Under the pieces are notes generated by a model that saw nothing but the letters and a program-made list of their open reading frames with translations, made no database searches and was not told where the DNA came from. Position numbers and translations under genes: made by a program. Positions 16,967 through 25,225 of a DNA stretch of 64,000 nucleotides are shown in pieces. How positions within the stretch are numbered: the first letter of the stretch is position 1; the number at the start of each line of letters is the position of its first letter. The stretch comes from Flavobacterium lacus (lineage in GTDB: Bacteria > Bacteroidota > Bacteroidia > Flavobacteriales > Flavobacteriaceae), in the NCBI RefSeq assembly GCF_003268815.1, contig NZ_QLSV01000004.1, positions 233,273-297,272 of the forward strand. Reading direction: 5' to 3'.

Positions 16967-17110
16967 GGCGTTCGGGCGGGCTTCCCGTTGCAACTCCTCA
17001 CAACTAGTCCTATTTTTTATCGGGTTTTGTTGGGCTTCCGTTGGTCGCCCACAAAACCCGTAAAAAATTAGGCCTATTTGTTGCGGGGTTTCCACTGCAA
17101 TCCCTAACGC
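16966..17110 (-). repeat. Structured intergenic hairpin element, copy 2 (best preserved)
   Basis: The long stem is formed by 17009-17035 and 17047-17072, closing on an apical loop with CTTCCGTTGGTCG. On the minus strand the flanks read GGGATTGCAGTGGAAACCCC and GAGTTGCAACGGGAAGCCCG. Copy 1 at 3631-3767 shares the loop sequence. It follows the usp stop with no gap. Confidence 0.8.
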
Positions 17111-17399
17111 AAATTCAGTTATCGGTTGGTAGTTTTCAGTTGCATTCATAGTTCTCAGATACAGTTTTCTACAATCTTTTCATCCTAACGGAGGAAGGAT
17201 TTCAAAATAGATAGTGCATTAAATTCTACTTGATTATTTTTGGTTCCAAGCCCGCAACCCTAAACTTCGTGCCTTCCTTTCTTTGTGGCAAAACCTTAGT
17301 AGTTCTTTTTCAATATCGGCGGTCATAAAATAGAATACCCATAACCAACAACAGATAACAAAAAAATTATTACATTAGTGCCATAAACAAACTAACCTT
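17111..17399. other. Repeat-rich gap before the AbgT gene
   Basis: This gap, with the hairpin element before it, makes 433 bases without a gene. It contains word-like segments resembling repeats elsewhere in such genomes: a CAGTTATCGG/CAGTTGCATTC run near 17118-17145, CATCCTAACGGAGGAAGGAT near 17183-17202, and CTTCGTGCCTTCCTTTCTTTG near 17266. The last 60 bases probably hold the abgT promoter. No open reading frame with coding character was seen. Confidence 0.5.
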
Positions 17400-18947
17400 A
17401 TGGAAGAAAACCAACCTGTAAAAAAGGGTTTTATAAACAAAGCCCTCGATTTTATTGAAAAAAAAGGAAACAAACTGCCCGATCCGGCTATTTTGTTTTT
17501 TAGCCTTATGATTGGAATTTGGATTATCTCAGCCTTATTATCCAATGTCGCTTTTGATGTAATAGATCCACGTTCACAAGCTCCAATTCAAGTAATTAAT
17601 TTATTAAGTGGTACATCTTTAGCCGCCTTTTTATCTAACATGGTTACCACCTTTACCGGGTTTGCACCGTTAGGAATCGTATTAGTAGCGATGCTTGGAG
17701 TGGGAGTGGCAGAACATGCCGGTTTCATTAATGCCGGACTAAAATCAATGCTAAGCGTTACTCCAAAAGCACTATTAACACCGATGCTTATTTTGGTAGC
17801 TATTGTGTCGCATACGGCTACAGATGCAGGTTATGTGTTGGTAATTCCACTTGGAGGAGTGATTTTCTATGCGGCTGGGCGGCACCCGCTATCGGGAATT
17901 GCTGCTGCTTTTGCCGGCGTTTCCGGTGGGTTTAGTGCTAACTTTGTTCCTTCCGGAATCGATCCGTTGTTACAAGGGTTTACGCAATCGGCTGCACAAA
18001 TTATTAATCCTGCGATTGAATTAAATCCATTGAATAACTGGTTTTTTACATCCGCTTCTACCTTATTAATAGTGGCGATTGGCTGGTACATTACAGACAA
18101 AATTGTTGAACCTCGATTAAAATCGGTTGCTGTAGAAGTAAATGCAGACGAGCAACCAACAATGGATAGATTGTTACCCAAAGAGAAAAAAGCTTTTTGG
18201 GCAGCATGTTTAGTTATGGTCATTTGTTTGTTAGCTTTATTTTTATGGGCAGCTCCTGCCGATTCGGCATTACGAGCAGAATCCGGAGATTTAGCAGCCT
18301 TATCAGCCCCATTAATGCGTTCGATTGTGCCATTAATCTTTATTATTTTTTTAATTCCCGGTGTGGTTTATGGATTAATGTCTGGGACTTTCAAAAAATC
18401 TAAAGACATTATTGACAGCATGACCAAATCGATGAGCGGAATGAGTTATTATATAGTGATGGCTTTTTTCTGTGCTCTTTTTATCGATGCGTTTACCAAA
18501 TCTAATTTAGGAGCTTTGTTAGCGATTAAAGGAGCTTCTGGTTTAAAAGCATTGGCTCTTGCACCGGAAATTACAATCGTTGGAATTATTTTGCTAACCG
18601 CTTTTGTCAATTTGTTTATTGGTTCTGCTTCGGCAAAATGGGCTCTTTTGGCTCCTATTATGGTACCGATGTTGATGCAGTTAGGTATTTCTCCGGATTT
18701 AACACAAGCTTCGTATAGAGTAGGGGATTCAGTTTCTAATATTGTAACGCCGTTAATGCCTTATTTCCCGTTGGTGGTTGTGTATTGTCAAAAATATGTC
18801 AAGAGCACGGGAATTGGAACGTTGGTTTCGATGATGATTCCGTATTCAATAGCTTTTATGGTTTTATGGACGATATTCCTTTTGATTTATTGGGCTTTAG
18901 GCATTCCGTTAGGGTTGCAATCTTCATATGAATATATTGCTCCTTAA
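17400..18947 (+). CDS. abgT: AbgT-family transporter
   Basis: 515 residues with about 11-13 membrane segments. The N-terminus KKGFINKALDFIEKKGNKLPDP and the block GVGVAEHAGFINAGLKSML are typical of the AbgT family, which includes the p-aminobenzoyl-glutamate importer and sulfonamide-exporting relatives such as MtrF. GSASAKWALLAPIMVPMLM and the C-terminal VGDSVSNIVTPLMPYFPLVV are also family blocks. It should act at the inner membrane, probably driven by the proton gradient. No p-aminobenzoyl-glutamate peptidase gene lies beside it, so the substrate is uncertain. Confidence 0.9.
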   Translation: MEENQPVKKGFINKALDFIEKKGNKLPDPAILFFSLMIGIWIISALLSNVAFDVIDPRSQAPIQVINLLSGTSLAAFLSNMVTTFTGFAPLGIVLVAMLGVGVAEHAGFINAGLKSMLSVTPKALLTPMLILVAIVSHTATDAGYVLVIPLGGVIFYAAGRHPLSGIAAAFAGVSGGFSANFVPSGIDPLLQGFTQSAAQIINPAIELNPLNNWFFTSASTLLIVAIGWYITDKIVEPRLKSVAVEVNADEQPTMDRLLPKEKKAFWAACLVMVICLLALFLWAAPADSALRAESGDLAALSAPLMRSIVPLIFIIFLIPGVVYGLMSGTFKKSKDIIDSMTKSMSGMSYYIVMAFFCALFIDAFTKSNLGALLAIKGASGLKALALAPEITIVGIILLTAFVNLFIGSASAKWALLAPIMVPMLMQLGISPDLTQASYRVGDSVSNIVTPLMPYFPLVVVYCQKYVKSTGIGTLVSMMIPYSIAFMVLWTIFLLIYWALGIPLGLQSSYEYIAP

Positions 18948-18968
18948 TGAGCGATGATAAATAAATTT

Positions 18969-19003
18969 AACCCGTATTTTTATTGAAATACGGGTTTTTT
19001 TAT
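18969..19003 (+). terminator. Rho-independent terminator of abgT
   Basis: Arms AACCCGTATTT (18969-18979) and AAATACGGGTT (18986-18996) with a T-rich tail, 22 bases after the stop. Confidence 0.85.
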
Positions 19004-19065
19004 TTTAGTTGGTAGTGACATTGACAATAAAATTTTGAATTGTAATGCTATGATTGCACTCATTT

Positions 19066-19140
19066 TGCCCCCGACAGAGGCGGAAAGCATTTTGAAAATG
19101 CCAAGCCAACAAAAAATCTTGGAGAGAATGGCGGGATAAG
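19066..19140 (+). repeat. Structured intergenic hairpin element, copy 3 (degenerate)
   Basis: Contains GACAGAGGCGGAAAGC and, 40-50 bases later, CTTGGAGAGAATGGCGGGA. These match the flank motifs of the copies at 32661-32775 and 16966-17110 with several changes. An internal CATTTTGAAAATG palindrome is present. It lies between the convergent abgT and dnaN genes. Confidence 0.5.
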
Positions 19141-19143
19141 GCA

Positions 19144-19174
19144 CAAAAAAACCGCAATTAAAAAATTACGGTTT
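19144..19174 (-). terminator. Terminator of dnaN
   Basis: Arms AAACCGCAATT (19149-19159) and AATTACGGTTT (19164-19174), one mismatch. On the minus strand a run of T follows, 21 bases after the dnaN stop. Confidence 0.75.
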
Positions 19175-19194
19175 GAGTTGTTGTTTTTTTATGA

Positions 19195-20313
19195 TTAGTT
19201 ATTCAACATAACCGGCATAACCAACATCGTGATTACTTCACCTTCGTCTAAACCGTCAACTGGAGTCAGAATTCCGGCACGGTTTGGCAACGACATTTCC
19301 AATTGAATTTCATCCGATTGAAGGTTGGTCAACATCTCTGTTAAAAAACGAGAATTGAATCCGATTTGTAAATCATCACCTTGGTAATCACACGTTAATC
19401 TTTCTTCTGCTTTGTTAGAGTAGTCGATATCTTCTGCAGAAATATTTAATTCGGTTCCGGCAATTTTTAAACGAATTTGGTGTGTTGTTTTGTTCGAGAA
19501 AATCGCCACACGACGCACAGAACTCAAAAATTGTGTTCTGTCGATATGCAATTTATTTGGGTTTTCTTTCGGAATTACTGCTTCGTAGTTTGGATATTTC
19601 CCATCAATTAAACGACAAACTAACATGTAATTGTCAAATGAAAATACTGCATTACTGTCGTTGTATTCAATTTTTACTTCACTATCGGAAGTTCCTAAAA
19701 TACCTTTTAAGATATTTAAAGGTTTCTTAGGCATAATAAAATCGGCCACTTCAGATGCTTTTACATCTGTGCGAGAATATTTTACTAATTTATGAGCATC
19801 GGTTGCTACAAAAATTAATCCTTCCGGAGAAAATTGGAAGAAAACACCAGACATTACCGGACGTAAATCATCGTTTCCGGCAGCAAAAATGGTTTTGCTG
19901 ATGGCCGTTGCTAACACTTCTGCAGGCACTAAGGTGGAAGAAGGGTCATCTAATACAACTGCCTTTGGAAATTCATCACCCGAAGCATAAGCCAAGGCAT
20001 ATTTTCCTGAATTTGAACTAATTTCGATGGTATTATTTTCTTCAACAGTAAATGTTAAAGGCTGTTCCGGGAATGTTTTTAGAATTTCTAATAATAATTT
20101 CGCCGGTACTGCTACACTTCCTTCGCTTTTGCTGTCTATTTCAAGTGTGGCAGACATGGTTGTTTCTAAATCAGAAGCAGAAACAATCAATTGATTATTG
20201 TCTAATTCGAATAAGAAATTATCTAAAATTGGTAGCGTATTGCTGCTGTTAATCACACTACCTAAAACTTGTAGTTGCTTTAATAAATACGAACTCGATA
20301 CTATAAATTTCAT
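19195..20313 (-). CDS. dnaN: DNA polymerase III sliding clamp, beta subunit
   Basis: The ring-shaped processivity clamp of replication. 372 residues, the usual length, with three clamp-fold domains and conserved blocks such as PILDNFLFEL, ATDAHKLV and IDGKYPNYEAVIPKE. The C-terminus ends EGEVITMLVMPVMLNN, close to the family's M-P-(V/M)-(R/L) end. It stands alone between AbgT and gldG, not next to dnaA, as is common in Bacteroidota. A TAnnTTTG box lies upstream and a hairpin terminator downstream. Confidence 0.97.
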   Translation of the reverse strand: MKFIVSSSYLLKQLQVLGSVINSSNTLPILDNFLFELDNNQLIVSASDLETTMSATLEIDSKSEGSVAVPAKLLLEILKTFPEQPLTFTVEENNTIEISSNSGKYALAYASGDEFPKAVVLDDPSSTLVPAEVLATAISKTIFAAGNDDLRPVMSGVFFQFSPEGLIFVATDAHKLVKYSRTDVKASEVADFIMPKKPLNILKGILGTSDSEVKIEYNDSNAVFSFDNYMLVCRLIDGKYPNYEAVIPKENPNKLHIDRTQFLSSVRRVAIFSNKTTHQIRLKIAGTELNISAEDIDYSNKAEERLTCDYQGDDLQIGFNSRFLTEMLTNLQSDEIQLEMSLPNRAGILTPVDGLDEGEVITMLVMPVMLNN

Positions 20314-20338
20314 TTCGGTTTTTATTTTTTATATCCCA

Positions 20339-20369
20339 CAAATATAAAGTTAAGTATTGAAAGAAAAAA
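20339..20369 (-). promoter_or_regulatory. Candidate dnaN promoter
   Basis: On the minus strand TATATTTG (20339-20346) matches the Bacteroidota -7 box TAnnTTTG. TTTT stands at the -33 position (20366-20369, consensus TTTG) with a 19-base spacer. The start codon lies 25 bases downstream. Confidence 0.5.
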
Positions 20370-20385
20370 AGTATTTTATCAACAT

Positions 20386-22050
20386 CTATCGAGCATATTT
20401 TCTTTTTCGTAAATAGGCGAATAAAATTGCAAAAAGAAACAAGAATAGTATTGGCAATCCAACAGTTAACAGTTGAATGTAGGTGTAATTTTTTTCAACT
20501 TTTTCTTTGTCTAAAAAGGCTAATTTTACTTCTTTGTTTCTAATGTTAATAAGTCCGCTATCATCCAGTAGATAGTTCATGGCATTCAATAAAAATTCTT
20601 TATTGCCATAGATTTGCTGCGTCCATTGATCGATACCTCCATTTAATGGTTTTTTGTTAACGTAGTTATAGTTTACAATATCACCATCGGCAATTACAAT
20701 CATTTTGTTTTCCTTGCCTTCGTCTAAATTGGTTATTACTGAAAAAGGTTTAACTCTGTTTTTAAATCCGGATGTAAATTTTCCTTCTAAAAGAACACCT
20801 AAATTTTGGTTTCCTTTATTATACGATTGCTCATCTAATTCTTCCATAAATTCATATAAATTCACTTCAAGAGGAGCACCAACTGCTTTAGATTGAGGAG
20901 AACTTTTAAGCAAAACGGTCTTTTTAATATCATTTTTCAATGTGTCAAGTGTATTGACAAATTCAAGCTTTATTAAATTGATGTTTTTATTAATCGTATG
21001 ATTGTTATCTGATTTAATAATTGGTGAATACAACCAGTCTATTGGAACATCACCTTGAGCTGACTGAGCGGTGATGGGGGTTGAAAGCAAATCTTGGACT
21101 AATTGATAATTGATTCTGAATCCGTATTTAAAAAACAAATCGTCTAAATTCAATTCTCTTGGATAGGCCAACGTAGCATTATTTTCATTTTGAAGAGAAT
21201 CAATGTCAGCCACCACTTTATCAATCAGCCACATTGTTTTTCCACCGTTCATCACAAATTGATCTAGGATGTATTTTTCGTTATCAGAAAAGGCTTCGGT
21301 TGGTTTAACAATTAAAGCGGCATCAAAACGATTCAGGTTTTCCAGAATTTTTTGTGGATTATCTTGGAGTGAATCCAGATTAAATTCACCTAATTGATAA
21401 TATTCTTTTAAATTCAATAAATAATCGGCTTGGTATTTGTCGGCCAATTGTCCATTTCCTTTTAAAACGGCGATTCGTTTCTTTTTTTCGGTGGTGATTT
21501 TGGTAATCGCATCAGCAAATGCAAATTCTAATAATTGTACAGAACTATTGATGTTTTCCGAAGGAGAATTCCCAAAATTATTAACCAAAAGCGGAACTCT
21601 AACCGATTTTTCATTCTGATTGGCAATTGCCCAAGGAAATATTTGAATCAATTCTTTTTTACCTTTTTTGTTGCTGTTGATGTTAGTAGGCATGAAACCT
21701 AACTTCATCAACTCTTCTACGTACTGTTGAGCCTGGCTTTCATCTTCTAACGGATTGGTAAACTGAAAAATCAGATTGGAATTATGACTGCGAAATTCTT
21801 CTAAAATTTGTCTGGTTTCGTTTTGAAGACGTTTGAATTCAGGAGGAAAATTACCTTCTAAAAAAACATCAATAAAAACAGGTTCTTCAATGTTTTCGAT
21901 TAGTTTGATAGTGCTTTCTGATAAGGTATAGCGTTTATCTTGGGTTAAATCAAATCGTTTGAAATAGAAATTCCCAACTATATTTATGACAACAATTACA
22001 GCAAAAAGCAGTAAAAACGGAAGTATATTTTTTTTAGTTTGAGCGTTCAT
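20386..22050 (-). CDS. gldG: Gliding motility protein GldG (ABC exporter-like component)
   Basis: 554 residues with an N-terminal membrane segment (about 12-30) and a C-terminal one (about 528-547). Between them is a long extracytoplasmic region of the ABC_transp_aux type (KKRIAVLKGNGQLADKYQ ... GGKTMWLIDKV). GldA, GldF and GldG form an ABC transporter required for gliding in Flavobacterium johnsoniae. The start codon overlaps the gldF stop by one base, so the two are cotranscribed. No gldA ATPase is adjacent, which is usual. Confidence 0.95.
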   Translation of the reverse strand: MNAQTKKNILPFLLLFAVIVVINIVGNFYFKRFDLTQDKRYTLSESTIKLIENIEEPVFIDVFLEGNFPPEFKRLQNETRQILEEFRSHNSNLIFQFTNPLEDESQAQQYVEELMKLGFMPTNINSNKKGKKELIQIFPWAIANQNEKSVRVPLLVNNFGNSPSENINSSVQLLEFAFADAITKITTEKKKRIAVLKGNGQLADKYQADYLLNLKEYYQLGEFNLDSLQDNPQKILENLNRFDAALIVKPTEAFSDNEKYILDQFVMNGGKTMWLIDKVVADIDSLQNENNATLAYPRELNLDDLFFKYGFRINYQLVQDLLSTPITAQSAQGDVPIDWLYSPIIKSDNNHTINKNINLIKLEFVNTLDTLKNDIKKTVLLKSSPQSKAVGAPLEVNLYEFMEELDEQSYNKGNQNLGVLLEGKFTSGFKNRVKPFSVITNLDEGKENKMIVIADGDIVNYNYVNKKPLNGGIDQWTQQIYGNKEFLLNAMNYLLDDSGLINIRNKEVKLAFLDKEKVEKNYTYIQLLTVGLPILFLFLFAILFAYLRKRKYAR

Positions 22051-22775
22051 TAGTTTTTCAGGGATTTAAGTTGATAAACTGTTGCGGCCAAAAACATAAC
22101 CGTCACACTCATAAAATAGAGAACATCGCGAGTATCGATTACGCCACGACTAATGCTTTTGTAATGAAAATCCATTCCCAATGAAGCGACAAAATTTGAA
22201 AAAGAGGCAGTTAATGTTGAAATTCCTTCAAATCCAAAATAAAATAGAAAACACAAGAAGACAGCAACAATAAATGCAACAATTTGATTTTCGGATAGGG
22301 TAGAAGTAAACAATCCAATAGAAGTATAAGATGCAACCAAAAATAGTAATCCAAAATACGAACCAATTGTGCTTCCTAAATCGAAACTTCCGGCAGGAGA
22401 GCCATAATTGGAAATTACAAAAACATAGACTAAGGTTGGAATTAACGCAATTATTATCAAAACAAATGCTCCAATAAATTTTCCGTTTACAATTTGCCAA
22501 CTGGTTAATGGTTTTGTAAGTAATAATTCAATGGTTCCTTGTTTCTTTTCATCTGAAAAACTCCGCATGGTTACTGCTGGAATTAGGAAAATTAAAATCC
22601 AAGGAGCTAAGGTGAAAAACGGATTTAAATCGGCGAAACCGCTGTTTAAAATATTGAAATCACCTTCAAAAACCCAAAGGAAAAGTCCGTTAAGGATTAA
22701 AAAAATCGCCACCACCAGGTAACCGATAGGTGAACCGAAGAATGATTTTATTTCTCGTAGAAGAATTGCTTTCAT
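22050..22775 (-). CDS. gldF: Gliding motility ABC transporter permease GldF
   Basis: 241 residues with six membrane segments in the ABC-2 permease pattern. The N-terminal REIKSFFGSPIGYLVVAIF and the block SFSDEKKQGTIELLLTKPLT are typical of GldF and NosY-like permeases. It partners with GldG (overlapping downstream) and the separately encoded ATPase GldA at the inner membrane for gliding motility. An 8-bp tandem repeat lies 12 bases upstream of its ATG. Confidence 0.95.
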   Translation of the reverse strand: MKAILLREIKSFFGSPIGYLVVAIFLILNGLFLWVFEGDFNILNSGFADLNPFFTLAPWILIFLIPAVTMRSFSDEKKQGTIELLLTKPLTSWQIVNGKFIGAFVLIIIALIPTLVYVFVISNYGSPAGSFDLGSTIGSYFGLLFLVASYTSIGLFTSTLSENQIVAFIVAVFLCFLFYFGFEGISTLTASFSNFVASLGMDFHYKSISRGVIDTRDVLYFMSVTVMFLAATVYQLKSLKN

Positions 22776-22787
22776 TTATTTTTTTTG

Positions 22788-22827
22788 GTTTAAAAGTTTA
22801 AAAGTTTAAAGGTTTAAGAGTTTAAAA
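22788..22827. repeat. Five 8-bp tandem units upstream of gldF
   Basis: GTTTAAAA units: five copies head to tail, two of them with single changes (GTTTAAAG, GTTTAAGA), ending 12 bases before the gldF start codon on the minus strand. Confidence 0.85.
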
Positions 22828-22855
22828 GAACAATATTAAACCAATTTGAACTAGC

Positions 22856-23152
22856 TTAAACTAAAGAAACTAACTTATTCACACTCCACGCTTCCGGTTT
22901 ATCATTGAATAATTTTTTTGTAAACTGCCAAACATCATAAAATAATTCGGAATTTCGGTAGTTTTCTAAATCGGTTTCGGTTTCCCAATAACTATACGTA
23001 AAAAAGATTTCAGGATTTTGTTTGTCTTGGTATAACTCTAACAAACGGTTTCCTGGAGCATTTCGTATTTTTTCTTTCATTAATTCAAAATTTTCCAAAA
23101 ATTTCGGAATATTTTCTTCGTGAAAACTCATTTTTACGATTCTAACGAACAT
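22856..23152 (-). CDS. Antibiotic biosynthesis monooxygenase (ABM) fold protein
   Basis: 98 residues forming one ferredoxin-like ABM domain (FVRIVKMSFHEENIPKFLEN ... PGNRLLELYQDK ... FFTYSYWETETDLENYRNS). Relatives include quinol monooxygenases and heme-degrading enzymes. The small size and lack of further motifs do not allow a substrate call. It is 10 bases from the SAM hydrolase gene stop on the same strand, so the two form a likely operon. Confidence 0.82.
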   Translation of the reverse strand: MFVRIVKMSFHEENIPKFLENFELMKEKIRNAPGNRLLELYQDKQNPEIFFTYSYWETETDLENYRNSELFYDVWQFTKKLFNDKPEAWSVNKLVSLV

Positions 23153-23162
23153 ACTTATTTAT

Positions 23163-23990
23163 TTATCTAAAATTAATGGTAATAGTGTCACGATAACCAA
23201 TTCCTAATAAACTTGTTGCCGTGCCAACGGTTGCCGCATTGCTTCTAAATATCGCAATTTCCAAATAACCGGCTTCGTTAAAAATAGCTAATTTTTCACC
23301 TTCATAATTTTTAATTGGAAATTTATCCGAAATAGCAACAGAAGAATAATTGGGTAAAATTGTTTTTAACGGTCTTGGTTTAATGTCAATTTCATAAGGT
23401 CTTCCTCTTCCTAAATCGATAAATTGCTTTTTAGAAATATTAACGACAATATTTCCAAAATGATCAATATAAATTACGTTTCCACGGATAGAATTTCCGT
23501 CTTTGGAAACAATGGGTTGCAAATCGGTAATTTGTTTTAACACTGCAATTTCTTTACCAATCACATTCAATGAACCTCCTTTTGCCAAATGACAAGCAAC
23601 AGTTTTAAACACATCCATATCGGTTGCATCCTGCGATAAACGATCATGAATGTTAATGGCTACAATTTTTTCGGGTACTATATGTTGGGTGAGCATACTG
23701 AGAATTCCGTTATCGGCACACACAAAAAAATGGTCATTCCATTTCATGGCAATGTGTTCGTTTTCGGCATTGCGTTCAGCGTCAACACCAATTAAATGAA
23801 CAGTTCCTTTCGGAAAACTGTTAAAAGCTGCCTGAATAATATAGCTCGCTTCGGAAGCATTAAACGGATCAATGTTATGCGAAATGTCTATAATTTTTGC
23901 ATCTGGAAATTCAGATATAATTTTACCTTTCAAAGCACCAACAAAATGGTCTTTGATTCCGTAGTCCGTTGTAAGCGTAATTATTGACAT
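23163..23990 (-). CDS. SAM hydroxide adenosyltransferase (DUF62 family)
   Basis: 275 residues. The N-terminus IITLTTDYGIKDHFVGALKG and the block IIDISHNIDPFNASEASYII are signatures of the DUF62 family, whose characterised members cleave S-adenosyl-methionine with water to adenosine and methionine. The fluorinase and chlorinase are relatives. Residues VHLIGVD and CADNGILSML complete the N-terminal domain, and a beta-barrel C-terminal domain follows. It is divergent from phoH and cotranscribed with the ABM gene. Confidence 0.9.
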   Translation of the reverse strand: MSIITLTTDYGIKDHFVGALKGKIISEFPDAKIIDISHNIDPFNASEASYIIQAAFNSFPKGTVHLIGVDAERNAENEHIAMKWNDHFFVCADNGILSMLTQHIVPEKIVAINIHDRLSQDATDMDVFKTVACHLAKGGSLNVIGKEIAVLKQITDLQPIVSKDGNSIRGNVIYIDHFGNIVVNISKKQFIDLGRGRPYEIDIKPRPLKTILPNYSSVAISDKFPIKNYEGEKLAIFNEAGYLEIAIFRSNAATVGTATSLLGIGYRDTITINFR

Positions 23991-24007
23991 TTTTTTGTTT
24001 ATAACTA

Positions 24008-24024
24008 TTCGTAGAACCTACGAA
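24008..24024. promoter_or_regulatory. Inverted repeat between SAM hydrolase and phoH
   Basis: TTCGTAG-AAC-CTACGAA, perfect 7-base arms, in the divergent promoter gap. A -7-like TAAATTTG lies at 24035-24042 toward phoH. An operator role is possible but unproven. Confidence 0.35.
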
Positions 24025-24096
24025 GTTTTTTGTTTAAATTTGAGTGATGCAAATCTACTAATTAAAAACTATTTTTTAATTTTAAAACTGTTGCTT

Positions 24097-25047
24097 TTGA
24101 ACGAAAGAATTATTGAACTACACGACATTGCCCCAAAAGAGTTTTGGGGAGCTCAAGATACCCATCTTGAAACCATCAAAAAGTATTATCCAAAGCTAAA
24201 AATTGTAGCCCGAGGAACCACCTTGAAGGCTTACGGCGAGAAGGAAGTGCTGGATGAATTTGAAAATCGTTTTAACCGATTGATGCTTCATTTTACTCGT
24301 TACAATAATATTGATGCTAATGTTATTGACCGTGTGATTCAAAGTAACTCACAAGAAGAACAACGAATGCCTGATCATGACAAGATTTTAGTTCATGGCA
24401 TTGGCGGTAAACTTATTAAAGCTATGACACCTAATCAACAAAAGTTAGTTGATTTGGTTCAAAAAAATGATATGGTCTTTGCCGTTGGACCGGCTGGAAC
24501 CGGAAAAACATATACGGGAGTAGCTTTGGCGGTAAAAGCCTTAAAAGAAAAACAAGTCAAACGTATTATTTTAACACGTCCTGCCGTTGAAGCAGGAGAA
24601 AATTTAGGATTTCTTCCCGGAGATATGAAGGAAAAACTAGATCCATACATGCAACCTTTATATGATGCTTTACGAGACATGTTACCTCCACAAACCTTAG
24701 AAGACTATATTTTAAAAGGAATTATTCAAATTGCACCCTTGGCTTTCATGCGTGGAAGAACGTTAGACAACGCTTTTGTTATTTTGGATGAGGCACAAAA
24801 CACTACCCATTCGCAAATGAAAATGTTTTTAACTAGGATGGGAAAAAATGCCAAGTTTATCATTACTGGTGATCCAGGACAAGTTGATTTACCCCGTAGA
24901 ACTATTTCAGGTTTAAAAGAAGCGATTCTAATTTTAAAAGACGTAGAAGGGATAGGTATAATTTACTTAGACGACAAAGATATTGTACGTCACCGATTGG
25001 TTAAAAAAGTCATTGATGCTTATAAGAGTATCGAGAATTTGGATTAA
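24097..25047 (+). CDS. phoH: PhoH-like ATPase
   Basis: 316 residues from a TTG start. An in-frame ATG at 23995 would add 34 residues without homology, while the family begins at the 'NER.IEL.DIAP' motif, present here as NERIIELHDIAP. Walker A is FAVGPAGTGKT, followed by LTRPAVEAGE and the Walker B segment FVILDEAQNTT. The family is a RecA-like ATPase linked to RNA metabolism; the exact role is unclear. It lies divergent from the DUF62 gene and is followed by a terminator. Confidence 0.9.
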   Translation: MNERIIELHDIAPKEFWGAQDTHLETIKKYYPKLKIVARGTTLKAYGEKEVLDEFENRFNRLMLHFTRYNNIDANVIDRVIQSNSQEEQRMPDHDKILVHGIGGKLIKAMTPNQQKLVDLVQKNDMVFAVGPAGTGKTYTGVALAVKALKEKQVKRIILTRPAVEAGENLGFLPGDMKEKLDPYMQPLYDALRDMLPPQTLEDYILKGIIQIAPLAFMRGRTLDNAFVILDEAQNTTHSQMKMFLTRMGKNAKFIITGDPGQVDLPRRTISGLKEAILILKDVEGIGIIYLDDKDIVRHRLVKKVIDAYKSIENLD

Positions 25048-25083
25048 TACTGAAAGATTTACCAACTTAAAATAGAATAAAGG

Positions 25084-25114
25084 CCTTTCCTAATAAAATT
25101 GGAAAGGTTTTTTT
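25084..25114 (+). terminator. Terminator of phoH
   Basis: Stem CCTTTCC (25084-25090) with GGAAAGG (25101-25107), followed by TTTTTTT. Confidence 0.8.
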
Positions 25115-25225
25115 GTGTTCGATAAGATTTTTCAAACACTTAAATACAGAAAAATAAGAATTTATTTGCTTTTCGGCATGATAATTGAATTATCATGGTT
25201 AATTAATTTAATTAAATTTTTAAAA

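Noticed and set aside
16958..17149. 63-residue minus-strand reading frame inside hairpin copy 2
   Set aside because: It lies wholly in a structured repeat, overlaps the usp stop, and has no recognisable domain.
20386..22775. Possible general ABC exporter instead of gliding genes
   Set aside because: The ABC-2 permease plus ABC_transp_aux protein with overlapping stop and start and the specific sequence blocks fit GldF-GldG.
25115..25225. Upstream extension of the barrel gene at 25226
   Set aside because: It begins at the phoH terminator, and a proper signal peptide starts at 25226.
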